Positions 17,529 through 27,694 of a stretch of DNA of 64,000 nt are shown here, in pieces. The stretch covers positions 1-64,000 of the forward strand of contig WKKS01000006.1 of assembly GCA_009684515.1 (NCBI GenBank), read 5' to 3'. Position 1 is the stretch's first letter, and each line of letters starts with the position of its first letter. The notes beneath the pieces are model-generated. The model did no database searches. It saw nothing but the letters and a program-made list of their open reading frames with translations, and was not told where the DNA came from. The position numbers and the translations under genes are program-made. Origin of the DNA: Geobacter sp. (GTDB taxonomy: Bacteria > Desulfobacterota > Desulfuromonadia > Geobacterales > Pseudopelobacteraceae).

Positions 17529-17590
17529 CTCTTCCTCCTTCAGTCTTGCTTTACAGCGTTAAATTAATTCGATATGAGCAGTAACTTGTA

Positions 17591-17619
17591 ATCGTAACGA
17601 TTCGGACAAATTTATGCAA
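17591..17619 (-). promoter_or_regulatory. Candidate rpmE promoter
   Basis: TTGCAT (17614-17619) and TACGAT (17591-17596) are spaced by exactly 17 bases on the minus strand, between the rho stop and rpmE. The predicted leader is about 55 bases. Similarity to consensus is 4/6 in each box. Confidence 0.5.
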
Positions 17620-17629
17620 CCATTTTTTG

Positions 17630-18877
<1,248 letters not shown>

Positions 18878-19109
18878 CTGTTCTCCTGCGTGAAGTCTTT
18901 CATGGTATTGGATTGCATTATGATCGTGATAATCGTGTTGGGTATAGTTCGCGGAAAAAAACCTTTAAGCGGCATTGTAGAGGAATTGCTGAATATGTCC
19001 TGCTCATCAAAGTTATTTGGAAAGTTACCGAGGCTTGTCGCTACAATTTATCAAGAATGATTATGGGGTTAATGCTTGAGTATCGAGACAGATGCTTGAG
19101 GTACTGTCG

Positions 19110-19139
19110 AAGTTACCCTTTGTTTCTCGGGCTTGTCAA
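19110..19139 (-). promoter_or_regulatory. Candidate rho promoter in a 292-base gap
   Basis: The gap 18878-19169 between the tcdA stop and rho holds no convincing gene. On the minus strand it has TTGACA (19134-19139) and TAACTT (19110-19115), 18 bases apart. Downstream of these boxes a 9-base word ATGCTTGAG occurs twice on the plus strand (around 19072 and 19091). The long leader is A/T-rich with scattered C, a composition compatible with Rho loading, but no specific attenuator hairpin stands out. Confidence 0.4.
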
Positions 19140-19169
19140 TAAAAAAACAGCACGAGTTGCGCTTAAATG

Positions 19170-19958
19170 TTAAGCCGTTGCCGCAACATCTGACGGCTGT
19201 TTCAAAAAGCCGTTGATAACTACACCCGCCATGGTCAATCCGAAGATGGAAGGGAGGTATGAAATGCTCCCCAGAATTACTCGCCGATGCTCACAACGGA
19301 AGGTTTGCTCCTCACGATTGGGGCAGATGCAGTCGGACCCGCAACCGCTGGATGCCGGGTCAAGTTCCCGATGTTCTTCAGTGGAATAGACAACCTGCAC
19401 ATCCGAAGTAATTCCGCTCTTGCGCAGTATTTTGCGCATGCTGCGGGCCATGCGGCAGTTGCGGGTGGCCGAGATGTCATCAACATGGATTTTGGACGGG
19501 TCGAGTTTGTTGGCGGCCCCCATGCTTGATATAACCGGAATGCCCCGCTCGCGGCAGATCGTGATCAGGGCCGCCTTGGCCGTGAAGTGGTCGATTGCGT
19601 CCAGTACGTAGTCCGGTCGCCTGCGGAGCAGTTCTTCAGCATTCTCTTTCGAAAAGAAAGCCTTTACCGGAATAACCTCGGCAGCCGGATTGATATCGTG
19701 CAGGCGCGCGGCCATAACCTCGACCTTGTGCTGACCAACGGTGCTGGAGAGAGCGTGTATCTGGCGGTTCAGGTTGGTCAGGCAGATATCGTCGAAATCC
19801 ACCAGTGTGATATGGCCGACACCGGCCCGTCCCAGCGCTTCAGCAGCATAACTGCCGACTCCGCCAACTCCGCAGATCATGACATGTTTGTTGGCCAGTG
19901 TGGCCAGTCCGGACTTGCCGATCAGAAGTTCGGTGCGTGAAAATCGATGCAGGGTCAT
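19170..19958 (-). CDS. tcdA: tRNA threonylcarbamoyladenosine dehydratase (ThiF/MoeB fold)
   Basis: A 262-residue E1-like adenylyltransferase. The ATP-binding glycine-rich motif is GVGGVGSYAAEALGRAGVG (residues 31-49), followed by LVDFDDICLTNLNRQIHAL and VLDAIDHFTAKAALI. This matches TcdA, which dehydrates t6A37 of tRNA to the cyclic form. An unusual Cys-rich insertion (SSGCGSDCICPNREE with a further Cys in FRCEHRR, about residues 202-225) lies where E. coli TcdA has its catalytic-Cys loop; it may bind metal. A C-terminal hydrophobic helix follows. It sits 4 bases after a heptosyltransferase gene, at the end of the polysaccharide run. Confidence 0.88.
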   Translation of the reverse strand: MTLHRFSRTELLIGKSGLATLANKHVMICGVGGVGSYAAEALGRAGVGHITLVDFDDICLTNLNRQIHALSSTVGQHKVEVMAARLHDINPAAEVIPVKAFFSKENAEELLRRRPDYVLDAIDHFTAKAALITICRERGIPVISSMGAANKLDPSKIHVDDISATRNCRMARSMRKILRKSGITSDVQVVYSTEEHRELDPASSGCGSDCICPNREEQTFRCEHRRVILGSISYLPSIFGLTMAGVVINGFLKQPSDVAATA

Positions 19959-19961
19959 GGG

Positions 19962-20990
19962 CTAGTTACCGCTCTGCCGGTTAGATGGGGTGTATTCATC
20001 CAAAAGTTCCTTTGCAAGCTGTACAATATCTGCCTCTGGAATGTCGCAAACCGAAAAATCGGTCGAATCCGGCTTGCGGAGGTTTGGCACCGAGTCTGTT
20101 TTGATGACGCGGTTGCGCTCAGTGGGACATATGCAGACCGGCGTTGCGCCAAAAAGAGTGATGGAAGGCGTCCCGCAGGCCCAGGCAATGTGTGTCGGAC
20201 CGGAATCTCCCCCTATCACCAAATCAGATCGCCCGACGGCGGCCTTGAGCTGGTTCAGGTTCATGCGCGGCAAAATTCTGACATTGGATGATTTCTCTGC
20301 GATCAGGGATGCGGTCTGAAACTCCTGCTGGTTGCCGTAGCAGACCAGGATATTTTCACCCAGCATGTTTGCCATTCTGGCGAACTTCTCCGGCGGATAA
20401 TTCTTGTAGCTGGCGCTGGTTTCCGGCACCAATAGTATGTTTCTTTTGTGTCGCTCAAAATAATCATCTGTGATGGCGATATCTTCGGAGCTCCAGAACA
20501 GGTACGGTTCCGGCGGACATAACTCGGTGGATTGAACATCCAGACCAAGGCACTTGGCCGCAAGTGCTGCGTAACGGGCTACGGCTGGCATTTCCAGCGG
20601 GATCGGGATGCTGCGGCCATAAAAAAGAGCCGCCAGAGGTTCTTTCAACATCTTCCGGTCGAAACCGTAGCGTGGGCCGCCTGCAATGACGGAAACAACC
20701 GCGGATTTGAGCAAACCGTGAAGATCTATGACGGCATCGAATTTTCCGAACGATCTGAGATGACGCCACTCCGTCATTACGGCATTCAGCGATTTCTTCT
20801 TTTTCAGTTCCTTCAGATCAACTCTTACAACCTGCTGGATGCCGGGATGGTGGTCAAGTATCTCAGCAAAGCGCTTATCGGCAAACCAGGTGATGTGGCA
20901 ATCGGGCAGACTCCGCCTGACCACCTGCAAGGCGGCCATACAGAGGATGATATCGCCCAGCGAAGTGAGCCTAACAAAAGCAATTTTCAT
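19962..20990 (-). CDS. GT9-family glycosyltransferase (heptosyltransferase-like)
   Basis: A 342-residue GT-B enzyme of the ADP-heptose:LPS heptosyltransferase family. The N-terminus MKIAFVRLTSLGDIILCMAA carries the family LGD motif, and the C-terminal donor-binding signature is VIGGDSGPTHIAWACGTPSI (about residues 258-277). It is the second WaaC-like enzyme in this operon and could add a further core heptose or another sugar; the donor is not fixed by sequence. It is 2 bases downstream of the DUF4254 gene and 3 bases upstream of tcdA. No membrane anchor is apparent. Confidence 0.88.
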   Translation of the reverse strand: MKIAFVRLTSLGDIILCMAALQVVRRSLPDCHITWFADKRFAEILDHHPGIQQVVRVDLKELKKKKSLNAVMTEWRHLRSFGKFDAVIDLHGLLKSAVVSVIAGGPRYGFDRKMLKEPLAALFYGRSIPIPLEMPAVARYAALAAKCLGLDVQSTELCPPEPYLFWSSEDIAITDDYFERHKRNILLVPETSASYKNYPPEKFARMANMLGENILVCYGNQQEFQTASLIAEKSSNVRILPRMNLNQLKAAVGRSDLVIGGDSGPTHIAWACGTPSITLFGATPVCICPTERNRVIKTDSVPNLRKPDSTDFSVCDIPEADIVQLAKELLDEYTPSNRQSGN

Positions 20991-20992
20991 GT

Positions 20993-21598
20993 TTACTTTT
21001 GCGTCCGATACAGTTCCGGATTCAGGGATGGGTCGTTGTACATCTTGAACTGCTTGTAAAGCTTCATGATCTTCTTTCCGGTTTTATAATCATCCAGCAA
21101 CTGCACAAGAGCCTGATACAAGTCGTATCGCTGCAGTTTCAGAACGGCCAGACGGTGGAGTGAGCGTTCCTTATGGGCGGAATCAATGTCATCCCTGCGG
21201 CTGTCCTCATCCATGTGGTAAACCTTGAGGGACATGATCGATATGCGATCGACAATGCTGCCGGGTGTTTCAGAGTTGATCAGTTCCGTCGAAGGCTCGG
21301 GGGCGGTTTTTGAGACTTCAGCCAGGATCGCTTCGTCCAGTTTTTCGATCTGATCGTTGCGCTGCTGGTTCAGCTTGTCAATGGCGCGTTTGACAGTGGC
21401 AATAGCACTGTCATCAACGTCTGTGCGACGGGCCTTATCCTCTTCGTGCCAGAGCAGATAATTTCGCCAGGCCAACTCCAGCGCCAGAGGGTTACAAGAA
21501 ACAACTGGAACTTCAAAGCTGTCGGAATTTGTGTGCCAAAATGCGATGCAGCGGTCAAATGTTTCTTCCAGCCCGGTCAAATTAAGGGTGCTCAGCAT
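20993..21598 (-). CDS. DUF4254-family protein between heptosyltransferase genes
   Basis: A 201-residue, mostly alpha-helical, highly charged soluble protein of the DUF4254 type. Conserved-looking elements are [27 protein letters not shown] (parts) and the [20 protein letters not shown] region. The family recurs in LPS core clusters next to heptosyltransferases but has no assigned activity. Start at 21598 follows AAAAGGAT; an in-frame ATG at 21613 is less well placed. It is flanked by waaC (7-22 bases upstream) and a GT9 gene (2 bases downstream), which suggests a role in core assembly or its regulation. Confidence 0.8.
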   Translation of the reverse strand: MLSTLNLTGLEETFDRCIAFWHTNSDSFEVPVVSCNPLALELAWRNYLLWHEEDKARRTDVDDSAIATVKRAIDKLNQQRNDQIEKLDEAILAEVSKTAPEPSTELINSETPGSIVDRISIMSLKVYHMDEDSRRDDIDSAHKERSLHRLAVLKLQRYDLYQALVQLLDDYKTGKKIMKLYKQFKMYNDPSLNPELYRTQK

Positions 21599-21620
21599 AA
21601 ATATCCTTTTCATTCGTGTA

Positions 21621-22661
21621 TTAATCGATCAATTGAACGACAGCATCGAACAGGGCGTCCGGTGAAATCGAGGTGCGGCACTCCTGGTCACGGTCGCAGG
21701 AAGTGCGGCCACAGGCGGCGCAACTCATGGCGGCCTGGACCGAGCGGTGCTGCTTCCCGCCGGGCGCATAGGTAGCGGAACTTGTGGCGCGATAATAAGA
21801 AACTGTCGGAGTACCCACGGCCGCCGCCAGGTAAACTGGCCCTGTATCGCCACCGATCACCAGATCGACTCTTTTTATGATTGGAATCAACTCCCTGATC
21901 CGCAACCAGGGGAGCAGTCGTACAGAATCGCCGACCTCTGCTGCAATCTGCTCGGCAAGTGCTTTCTCATCAGGGCTTCCCCAGTTAACCAAAATAGTTG
22001 AGCGGGGATATCGCTCAACTATTTTGTTAGCCAGCTTGATCCAACCCTCGGGGTACCACAATTTTGTATTCCAGGTGGTGCCAACCTGGAACATGAACAC
22101 CAAGCCGTCCGGTAAAGCCGCAAGATACCGGTCGGCCGCCGTTTCATCCTCCTGCGATGATATGATGTCGCCGGTAAGATCCATCTCCCGGTAATCCCTG
22201 CCGAACAGGACACTGACCACCCGCAGATAGCGGTCGGTAACATTCTTGTCAATCGCCCGGAACGGAATCTGCCGGGTTGTGAAAAAAGCATTCACCTTTT
22301 CCTGCAGCACTTCTTTGCTGAAGCCGATGCGTTTTTCGGCGCCGGTCAGCCAGGCAATCACTCCGCTTTTCAAATTCCCCTGAATGTCAAACACCAGATC
22401 GTAAGAACGCTCCCGGAGAGAACGGCGCAATTCTTTCAAATCATGGCGCGTCTCCGCAGCAAAAGGGGCCTTGCGCCATTTTTTAGTTCTGATGACATGC
22501 AGTTGAGCTATGCCCGGATTGTGTTCAATGACAGAAAGAAACGACTCCTCCACGACCCAGTCGATCTCGATACCCGAAGAGACCTGTCGCAGATAGTCAA
22601 TCACCGGCAGGGCGTGAACGACATCACCGAGGGAGGATGTTTTTATGATCAGGATGCGCAA
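21621..22661 (-). CDS. waaC: Lipopolysaccharide heptosyltransferase I
   Basis: A 346-residue GT9 enzyme that adds the first L-glycero-D-manno-heptose to Kdo2-lipid A. The N-terminus [20 protein letters not shown] and the following [16 protein letters not shown] and [10 protein letters not shown] strongly resemble WaaC. The donor-site motif is [23 protein letters not shown] (as two adjacent parts, about residues 267-289). A C-terminal Cys cluster ([15 protein letters not shown]) is seen in many GT9 enzymes. It overlaps the DegT gene upstream by 13 bases. Confidence 0.93.
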   Translation of the reverse strand: MRILIIKTSSLGDVVHALPVIDYLRQVSSGIEIDWVVEESFLSVIEHNPGIAQLHVIRTKKWRKAPFAAETRHDLKELRRSLRERSYDLVFDIQGNLKSGVIAWLTGAEKRIGFSKEVLQEKVNAFFTTRQIPFRAIDKNVTDRYLRVVSVLFGRDYREMDLTGDIISSQEDETAADRYLAALPDGLVFMFQVGTTWNTKLWYPEGWIKLANKIVERYPRSTILVNWGSPDEKALAEQIAAEVGDSVRLLPWLRIRELIPIIKRVDLVIGGDTGPVYLAAAVGTPTVSYYRATSSATYAPGGKQHRSVQAAMSCAACGRTSCDRDQECRTSISPDALFDAVVQLID

Positions 22662-23875
22662 GGCACTTCTTTCCCAAGTCGGATACTATTTGTCAACTTG
22701 TCGCCATTTTTAAGTGCACACTTGATTAGCGAGCAGATCTTGTTAATGTCCTCTTCTGTTACGGCCGTCCCTGTAGGAAGTGACATAACTCTCTGTACTA
22801 GTTTTTCGGTCTCTGGCAGCAGCAGACCGGCGTGAGGAAAATGTGAACTGTATGGCTCCATTTTGTGACAACCGGGGAAGAAGTAGCGGCGTGCCATTAC
22901 GTTTTCGGCGTGCAGTACCTGCAAGAGCAGGTCGCGATCAATTCCGGTTACCTCGGAGTCAATTTCCAAGACTACATATTGATAATTGTAACTGTTTTTG
23001 CCGTTGAAGGGTACAAGGCGCACACCAGGTAGATCACCCAGTCCAAGAGCGTATGCTTTGTAGTTTCGATGATTCAGCTCAATGAGGCTGTCGAGGTGTT
23101 CCAATGAGGTCAGCCCCATGGCGGCAGACACCTCTGACATCTTACCGTTAGTACCAATGTAGATAACGTTATCGTAGCCGGCGAACCCAAAGTTTTTCAT
23201 CAAGCGGATGCGTGCTGCCAAATCATCATCGTTAGTGGTAACGGCACCACCTTCAAAAGTGTTGAAAAACTTTGTGGCATGGAAGCTGAAAACCTCGGCA
23301 TCACCGTAACCGCCGATCATACGGTTGTTGTGTGAACAGCCAAAAGCATGGGCTGCATCGAAAAGAAGTCGCAAATTGCGTCTTTGTGCAATCTCTTCCA
23401 ACGGCTCTATGGCGCACGGCTTCCCCCATAAATGTACTCCTATGATGCCCGTGGTGCGGGGGGTAATGAGTGACTCGACTCGCCTTGGATCAATGGAATG
23501 GGTGGTTGGGTCTATATCGCAGAAAACCGGAGTTATCTGCTGCCACTGTAGTGAATGCGGTGTCGCAACGAAGGTAAATGATGGAACTATAACTTCACCA
23601 GACATACCCAGAGCCCTGATGGTAATTTCCAGTGCAACGGTGGCATTGCACATGGCGATACAGTGCTTTACACCAAGATGTTCTTCGAGCTTGCGTTCTA
23701 ATTCCTGAACATAGGCACCATTGTTGGTCAGCCAGCGGCGGTCGAGGATATCATTCACCCTTGCCAAAAAAGCCTGGCGATCACCAATGTTGGGGCATCC
23801 GACGTAAAGAGGCGAAGTGAAGGCTGGCACTGATCCCATTATGGCCAGTTCGGAACAGCTTGTCTTTTTAGTCAT
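22649..23875 (-). CDS. DegT/DnrJ-type sugar aminotransferase (VioA/DesI-like)
   Basis: A 408-residue PLP-dependent aminotransferase that installs an amino group on a keto nucleotide sugar. The PLP-binding Lys202 lies in FSFHATKFFNTFEGG, the ring-stacking Asp173 in LLFDAAHAFG, and NATVALEITIRALG contacts the cofactor phosphate. The HATKFFNTFEGG motif resembles the VioA / DesI group (4-amino-4,6-dideoxyhexoses). The ATG overlaps the stop of the NeuD-like acetyltransferase (ATGA). Together they suggest a 4-N-acetyl dideoxy sugar, such as a perosamine from the Gmd product or a viosamine-type sugar. No rmlAB is present in the window. Confidence 0.88.
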   Translation of the reverse strand: MTKKTSCSELAIMGSVPAFTSPLYVGCPNIGDRQAFLARVNDILDRRWLTNNGAYVQELERKLEEHLGVKHCIAMCNATVALEITIRALGMSGEVIVPSFTFVATPHSLQWQQITPVFCDIDPTTHSIDPRRVESLITPRTTGIIGVHLWGKPCAIEPLEEIAQRRNLRLLFDAAHAFGCSHNNRMIGGYGDAEVFSFHATKFFNTFEGGAVTTNDDDLAARIRLMKNFGFAGYDNVIYIGTNGKMSEVSAAMGLTSLEHLDSLIELNHRNYKAYALGLGDLPGVRLVPFNGKNSYNYQYVVLEIDSEVTGIDRDLLLQVLHAENVMARRYFFPGCHKMEPYSSHFPHAGLLLPETEKLVQRVMSLPTGTAVTEEDINKICSLIKCALKNGDKLTNSIRLGKEVPCAS

Positions 23876-24519
23876 GGTTCAATCCTTTTTATAACTTTTG
23901 CTGGTACACCATATGCCAGCGAAAATGGTGGAATATCGTCAACTACAACTGAACCTGCTCCAATAAAGGCTCCAGCACCTATCGTGACGCGGTCGACGAC
24001 ACTTGATCCTACACCAATCCATGCAGCTTCTTCCACTCTGACCCGTCCTGCTAGACGGACGCCAGGGCAAATATGCACGCCATCTGCAATAAGTACTTCG
24101 TGATCAACACTTGCCGAGGTATTAATTATGACATTATTTCCTATTGTTGCTGCTGGGTTCACTACTGCTCCGGCGGCAATTACCGTTCCTTCTCCTATTC
24201 TAACACCCTTTGCAATAACCGCCGAAGGATGTACCGCCTTGGCGAGGTGAAATCCCTTTTCTTGAGCAAACAGAGCAAGATCGAGACGAGCCCTGCAGTT
24301 GCCGAAGGCCATGATAACGAAACGTACACCATCATGGTAAAGTCTGTCGAGGTGGAGTCTGCCCATAAATAGTGGAAGCCCGCAGAATTCACCTGGTGAT
24401 TCTTCGTAGGCGGAATCCTCAATAAAACCTGTCAGCTCGTATTCGCCGCACAAAGAGACAATATCAGCCACAGTCAGTGCATGACCTGAAGCGCCCCAGA
24501 GTACCAGTTTAGGCCGCAT
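23872..24519 (-). CDS. NeuD/PglD-like sugar acetyltransferase
   Basis: A 215-residue protein with an N-terminal Rossmann-like half (KLVLWGASGHALTVADIV, residues 4-21) and a C-terminal left-handed beta helix made of hexapeptide repeats (about 105-205). This is the two-domain layout of NeuD, PglD and PerB, which transfer acetyl from acetyl-CoA to an amino or hydroxyl group of a nucleotide sugar. The likely catalytic His lies in SASVDHEVLIADGV. Translationally coupled to the DegT aminotransferase, its probable partner. The start follows GGGAG. Confidence 0.9.
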   Translation of the reverse strand: MRPKLVLWGASGHALTVADIVSLCGEYELTGFIEDSAYEESPGEFCGLPLFMGRLHLDRLYHDGVRFVIMAFGNCRARLDLALFAQEKGFHLAKAVHPSAVIAKGVRIGEGTVIAAGAVVNPAATIGNNVIINTSASVDHEVLIADGVHICPGVRLAGRVRVEEAAWIGVGSSVVDRVTIGAGAFIGAGSVVVDDIPPFSLAYGVPAKVIKRIEP

Positions 24520-24524
24520 ATCTG

Positions 24525-25718
24525 CTATCTCCCGTTCGACAATAATTGTTTGAGTATTTGTAAGCGTGGTGCCATCTGTTTCTCGATGCTGAAGGTTTCT
24601 TGGAAACGGTTCTGGCTATTACGGGCTATCTGGTAGAGCAGCTCCGGCTTTTCTGCATATTCGAGTATCATCCTGCAAATCTCTGAAGGGTCGCGTGGGA
24701 TTATTACGATTTCTTCGCCATCCCGGAATGGGTTGAGCTCCATGAGGTCGCAGGCAAAAATGACCGTTCCGCATAATGCAGCCTCGATGCATGCGCCTGT
24801 TGGAAAGCCATCGAAGGCACCGGGGCTGAGTATGCCGGGGGCGTTGGGTGACAGTATTATGTCCATTCCGGCATAGAACGTGGGGAAAAAATCAGTAGTG
24901 CGCGAACCATGAAATGTAATTCTGTTTTCAATAAGGGAAATATCAATATCCGTCGCATTGAAAGGACCTACAACATGGAAAGACACTTCAGGAAGAAGTT
25001 CCGCTAACATATGTGCCACTTCTATGAACACATCGTAGCCCTTGTCCCTGCCCTGTTCCATATATTTATGTGCCACAAAGCAGATATCGAGATGCTCTTT
25101 GTCATGAGGGAAATACCGCTTCGGTCGCAGTTCCTTAGTAAGTTGTTCCGCTGGGAACACCCCTCCAAAGACGAATTCAATCTGTTCTGGTAAGCAGAAA
25201 CCCTTATCGATAAGGTACCTGGATGTAACTTCTTGAGTTACAATGACTTTCTTGAATAATGGCGAATTTGTTACCCGCTTGAGCCTTTTGTCAGATCTCT
25301 TGTCGTTTAACTTGAAACCACCTCCCGGGTACAGTTCAAGGACAAACGGTATTCCAAGGGATCTGAGATATTTCAGATTGTCATGTGCATTATTCAAAAA
25401 TGTTAAATAGCATAACTGTGCCGAGATCTTAGTTGATTTGTTGAATTCGAAAACTCTTTTGGCAACATCGGGATTCGATTGAGAATACTCTTTATGAACC
25501 TGTTCGAAACTCTTGTTGTCACCAAGAACAATAAAACTTTTACCTGATGAATAGACTGCTGACCCCGGTATATTTTCCAATATATGATTGTATTCAACCA
25601 ATCTGAAAGGCGATAGCTTCAAAGGGAAAATATCGTCAATAACTACCAATTCATGTTTGTCATAGACGGCCCCAAATAATTTTTCATTTATGTACTTTTT
25701 TATTATTGCTGATTTCAT
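24525..25718 (-). CDS. GT4-type (GT-B) glycosyltransferase
   Basis: A 397-residue protein. The C-terminal half has the GT4 pattern: DICFVAHKYMEQGRDKGYDV, VSFHVVGPFNA, an ADIILSPN-like segment (MDIILSPNAPGIL), the ACIEAALCGTVIFACDL element in place of the usual E-x7-E, and a typical helical end (FQETFSIEKQM). The acceptor-binding N-terminal half is divergent. Sugar donor unknown. Its composition is clearly more A/T-rich than the LPS genes around it, suggesting acquisition. It sits 5 bases before the NeuD-like gene. Confidence 0.8.
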   Translation of the reverse strand: MKSAIIKKYINEKLFGAVYDKHELVVIDDIFPLKLSPFRLVEYNHILENIPGSAVYSSGKSFIVLGDNKSFEQVHKEYSQSNPDVAKRVFEFNKSTKISAQLCYLTFLNNAHDNLKYLRSLGIPFVLELYPGGGFKLNDKRSDKRLKRVTNSPLFKKVIVTQEVTSRYLIDKGFCLPEQIEFVFGGVFPAEQLTKELRPKRYFPHDKEHLDICFVAHKYMEQGRDKGYDVFIEVAHMLAELLPEVSFHVVGPFNATDIDISLIENRITFHGSRTTDFFPTFYAGMDIILSPNAPGILSPGAFDGFPTGACIEAALCGTVIFACDLMELNPFRDGEEIVIIPRDPSEICRMILEYAEKPELLYQIARNSQNRFQETFSIEKQMAPRLQILKQLLSNGR

Positions 25719-25763
25719 AAAGCTTCATCTCAATTGTAGTTATTTAATTACTCGATTAGCAGA

Positions 25764-26585
25764 TTATTTTTGGTTTCGTTCAATAAAATGCTTTAAAAGC
25801 GGTTCGTGATAACGCGCTAAAAATGCTCCGAGATACCTGAATTTGCGCAGCCTGTTCCAGTCTCCTGGTTCCTGATAACGATATGCTTCGATGTCCCAGC
25901 GGAGAGCGGCAAACCAGCGGTGATATAAGATTGAAGATGTTGTGAGCTGCCCCCCCATGAACTCCTCGGCCTTTTTTAAGGCCCATTTGCCATTTTTGCG
26001 CTCGTGCCAAAATGGATGCCACACTAAATCTGCTTTTTCGCGCTGGATGAACTCAACCAGTTTTTCGATGCGATCACTGACAAACTCATCATCGTCATCG
26101 AGATGGGTGATGAAGTCGCCCTGGGCAAGGGCGAGTGCGTGGTTCATCGGAACTGTTCCGGCAACACACCAGCGATGGAGGGGATTTTGTGGATAGTTCC
26201 CACGCTCCGGCAGATTAAAAAACCGCAGACGCGGGTCCGTAATGCTGCTTACCCGCTGGACGGTGTCATCGGTGCAGCAGTCGCCGATGACGATCAGTTC
26301 AATGTTCCGGTAGGTCTGGTTGAGCACAGATGAAATCGAACGCTCTACCAGGAGCCTTCCGCGATTATAGGTCGCGATGCAGACGGTGACAAGCGGTTCT
26401 TCCTTGCTGAACACGCTCTGGTACTCAGCCGACTGCCGCTCCGAGTAAAAGCGGTCATACAGGTCCGTCGGCACTTCAAGCTTGGCCTTCAGGGTATCGA
26501 GTTCGTTTCTGAGGCCATCAAGCAGTTTATAGCTCTTGAAAAATGTGCGCGTATTCCTGATGAATGTTGAAAGACCTTGTTTCAA
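25764..26585 (-). CDS. GT2-family glycosyltransferase
   Basis: A 273-residue GT-A enzyme with a charged N-terminal extension (about residues 1-60). The nucleotide-sugar fold begins at VTVCIATYNRGRLLVERSIS and continues with LIVIGDCCTDDTV and the metal-binding DDDDEFVSDRIEKLV (HLDDDDE at about 164-170). Probably starts at TTG 26585, since a GAGAGGGAT site lies upstream. It adds one sugar to the surface polysaccharide; donor and acceptor are unknown. It follows the second SGNH gene by 18 bases and precedes the GT4 gene by 45. Confidence 0.87.
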   Translation of the reverse strand: MKQGLSTFIRNTRTFFKSYKLLDGLRNELDTLKAKLEVPTDLYDRFYSERQSAEYQSVFSKEEPLVTVCIATYNRGRLLVERSISSVLNQTYRNIELIVIGDCCTDDTVQRVSSITDPRLRFFNLPERGNYPQNPLHRWCVAGTVPMNHALALAQGDFITHLDDDDEFVSDRIEKLVEFIQREKADLVWHPFWHERKNGKWALKKAEEFMGGQLTTSSILYHRWFAALRWDIEAYRYQEPGDWNRLRKFRYLGAFLARYHEPLLKHFIERNQK

Positions 26586-26603
26586 GATGTATCCCTCTCT
26601 TGT

Positions 26604-27647
26604 TCAGTTGAAGCGTTGGGTGTGAAAGATGGTTTCCGATGCCTTCCAACTCCAATGCGTGTCGTCGGCGTAAAAAACATCCTTTTCCCCTTTGCGGAGT
26701 TCCTGAAGCAGGATGGCCCTGGTGTCAATGAACCGATAACGCTTCGGAAGCTTTGCCAGGCCCTCAAAAAATGTGCTCACCGGGTACGGGTTGCTGACCA
26801 GAAAGTCGCTATACAGGGTTAATTTGTCAACACAGGGCATAAATACCAGTTTGATTCCTTTTTCCGCCAGCCGGTCAGCCAATATGTTGAGGTTAGAATT
26901 CAATGCCAGAAGTGCCTTGTCATCAGATGTTATTTTCGGACGCAAAAACAGCAGGCTGCTGTCATCAGGAGTGCTGAACAGCGGTTGTGACAGCTTGCGT
27001 TTATACACGCGGCTGACAAATGTGTGGTCTGCGAACTTGTACAGCAACTTGTTGAGCAGAAATTTGACGTTGCCGTTATTGATAAAATTCACAACCGGGT
27101 GAGGGGCATTGTATTCCATCGGACGTAAACGTTTTATACTATCGCGGTCCAGGGACGTTGAAAAATCTACCGGAGATGCCAAAGCGGGCATATACCCCCA
27201 TTCATGCATACTTACCATGACGTAGCCGGGGTGCATGGAATCCAGAACACCGCTGTTGAGCATGATCGACACGGTGCGCACCGGATCAAGATCCTTGTAG
27301 GGCGGTATATTAAGGACCTCCATTCCGTGTAGCGTGGCAATGTAATCCTGGTAATACCTGTTTTTTCCACCGGCGCCGCCATTTGAAAAAGAGTCGCCTA
27401 TGGTCACAATGTCTACCTTTCCACCAGCATAATTAGCGAACTCCACATGCCGTCGCGGGAGATCATCGATGCTCTTCCGATTATGTTTTGAGGTGTCAAT
27501 ATACCCCATTCTTGCCAGGTCGCCACCCTGATACTGTCTGTCCGAGAGAAGATCCTCGGTCCAGCATTTCCAGACGAAGTAGTTCCCGCCCGTAAAGAAT
27601 ACCAAGAGTACAATAAAGCTAAGCGCAAAATGTTTATAATTCATCAT
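26604..27647 (-). CDS. SGNH-like membrane-anchored protein (acyl transfer cassette)
   Basis: A 347-residue protein with an N-terminal signal anchor (about residues 8-25) and a periplasmic SGNH-hydrolase-like domain. The nucleophile block is TIGDSFSNGG (Ser86) and the C-terminal block is YADDTHWSWKA (about 326-336), giving candidate Ser, Asp and His. This is reminiscent of the AlgJ/AlgX group that finish O-acetylation of exopolysaccharides. It is the second SGNH-type gene after the MBOAT gene and is likely to work with it in transferring an acyl group to a glycan in the periplasm. The substrate is unknown, and a hydrolase role is possible. Confidence 0.75.
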   Translation of the reverse strand: MMNYKHFALSFIVLLVFFTGGNYFVWKCWTEDLLSDRQYQGGDLARMGYIDTSKHNRKSIDDLPRRHVEFANYAGGKVDIVTIGDSFSNGGAGGKNRYYQDYIATLHGMEVLNIPPYKDLDPVRTVSIMLNSGVLDSMHPGYVMVSMHEWGYMPALASPVDFSTSLDRDSIKRLRPMEYNAPHPVVNFINNGNVKFLLNKLLYKFADHTFVSRVYKRKLSQPLFSTPDDSSLLFLRPKITSDDKALLALNSNLNILADRLAEKGIKLVFMPCVDKLTLYSDFLVSNPYPVSTFFEGLAKLPKRYRFIDTRAILLQELRKGEKDVFYADDTHWSWKASETIFHTQRFN

Positions 27648-27694
27648 CTGATTCCAAAACTAAAAATAAGGGAGGTCCCGTAACTTTAATCATA

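Noticed and set aside
18913..19173. An 86-codon plus-strand reading frame in the rho leader
   Set aside because: It lacks a ribosome site, overlaps the 3' end of tcdA, and reads through a leader with a good minus-strand promoter. Its residues show no recognisable domain or natural composition.
19962..22661. The two WaaC-like genes as a recent tandem duplication
   Set aside because: Apart from the LGD and GGDSGP/GGDTGP motifs the two proteins differ throughout, so they are old paralogues, and DUF4254 separates them.
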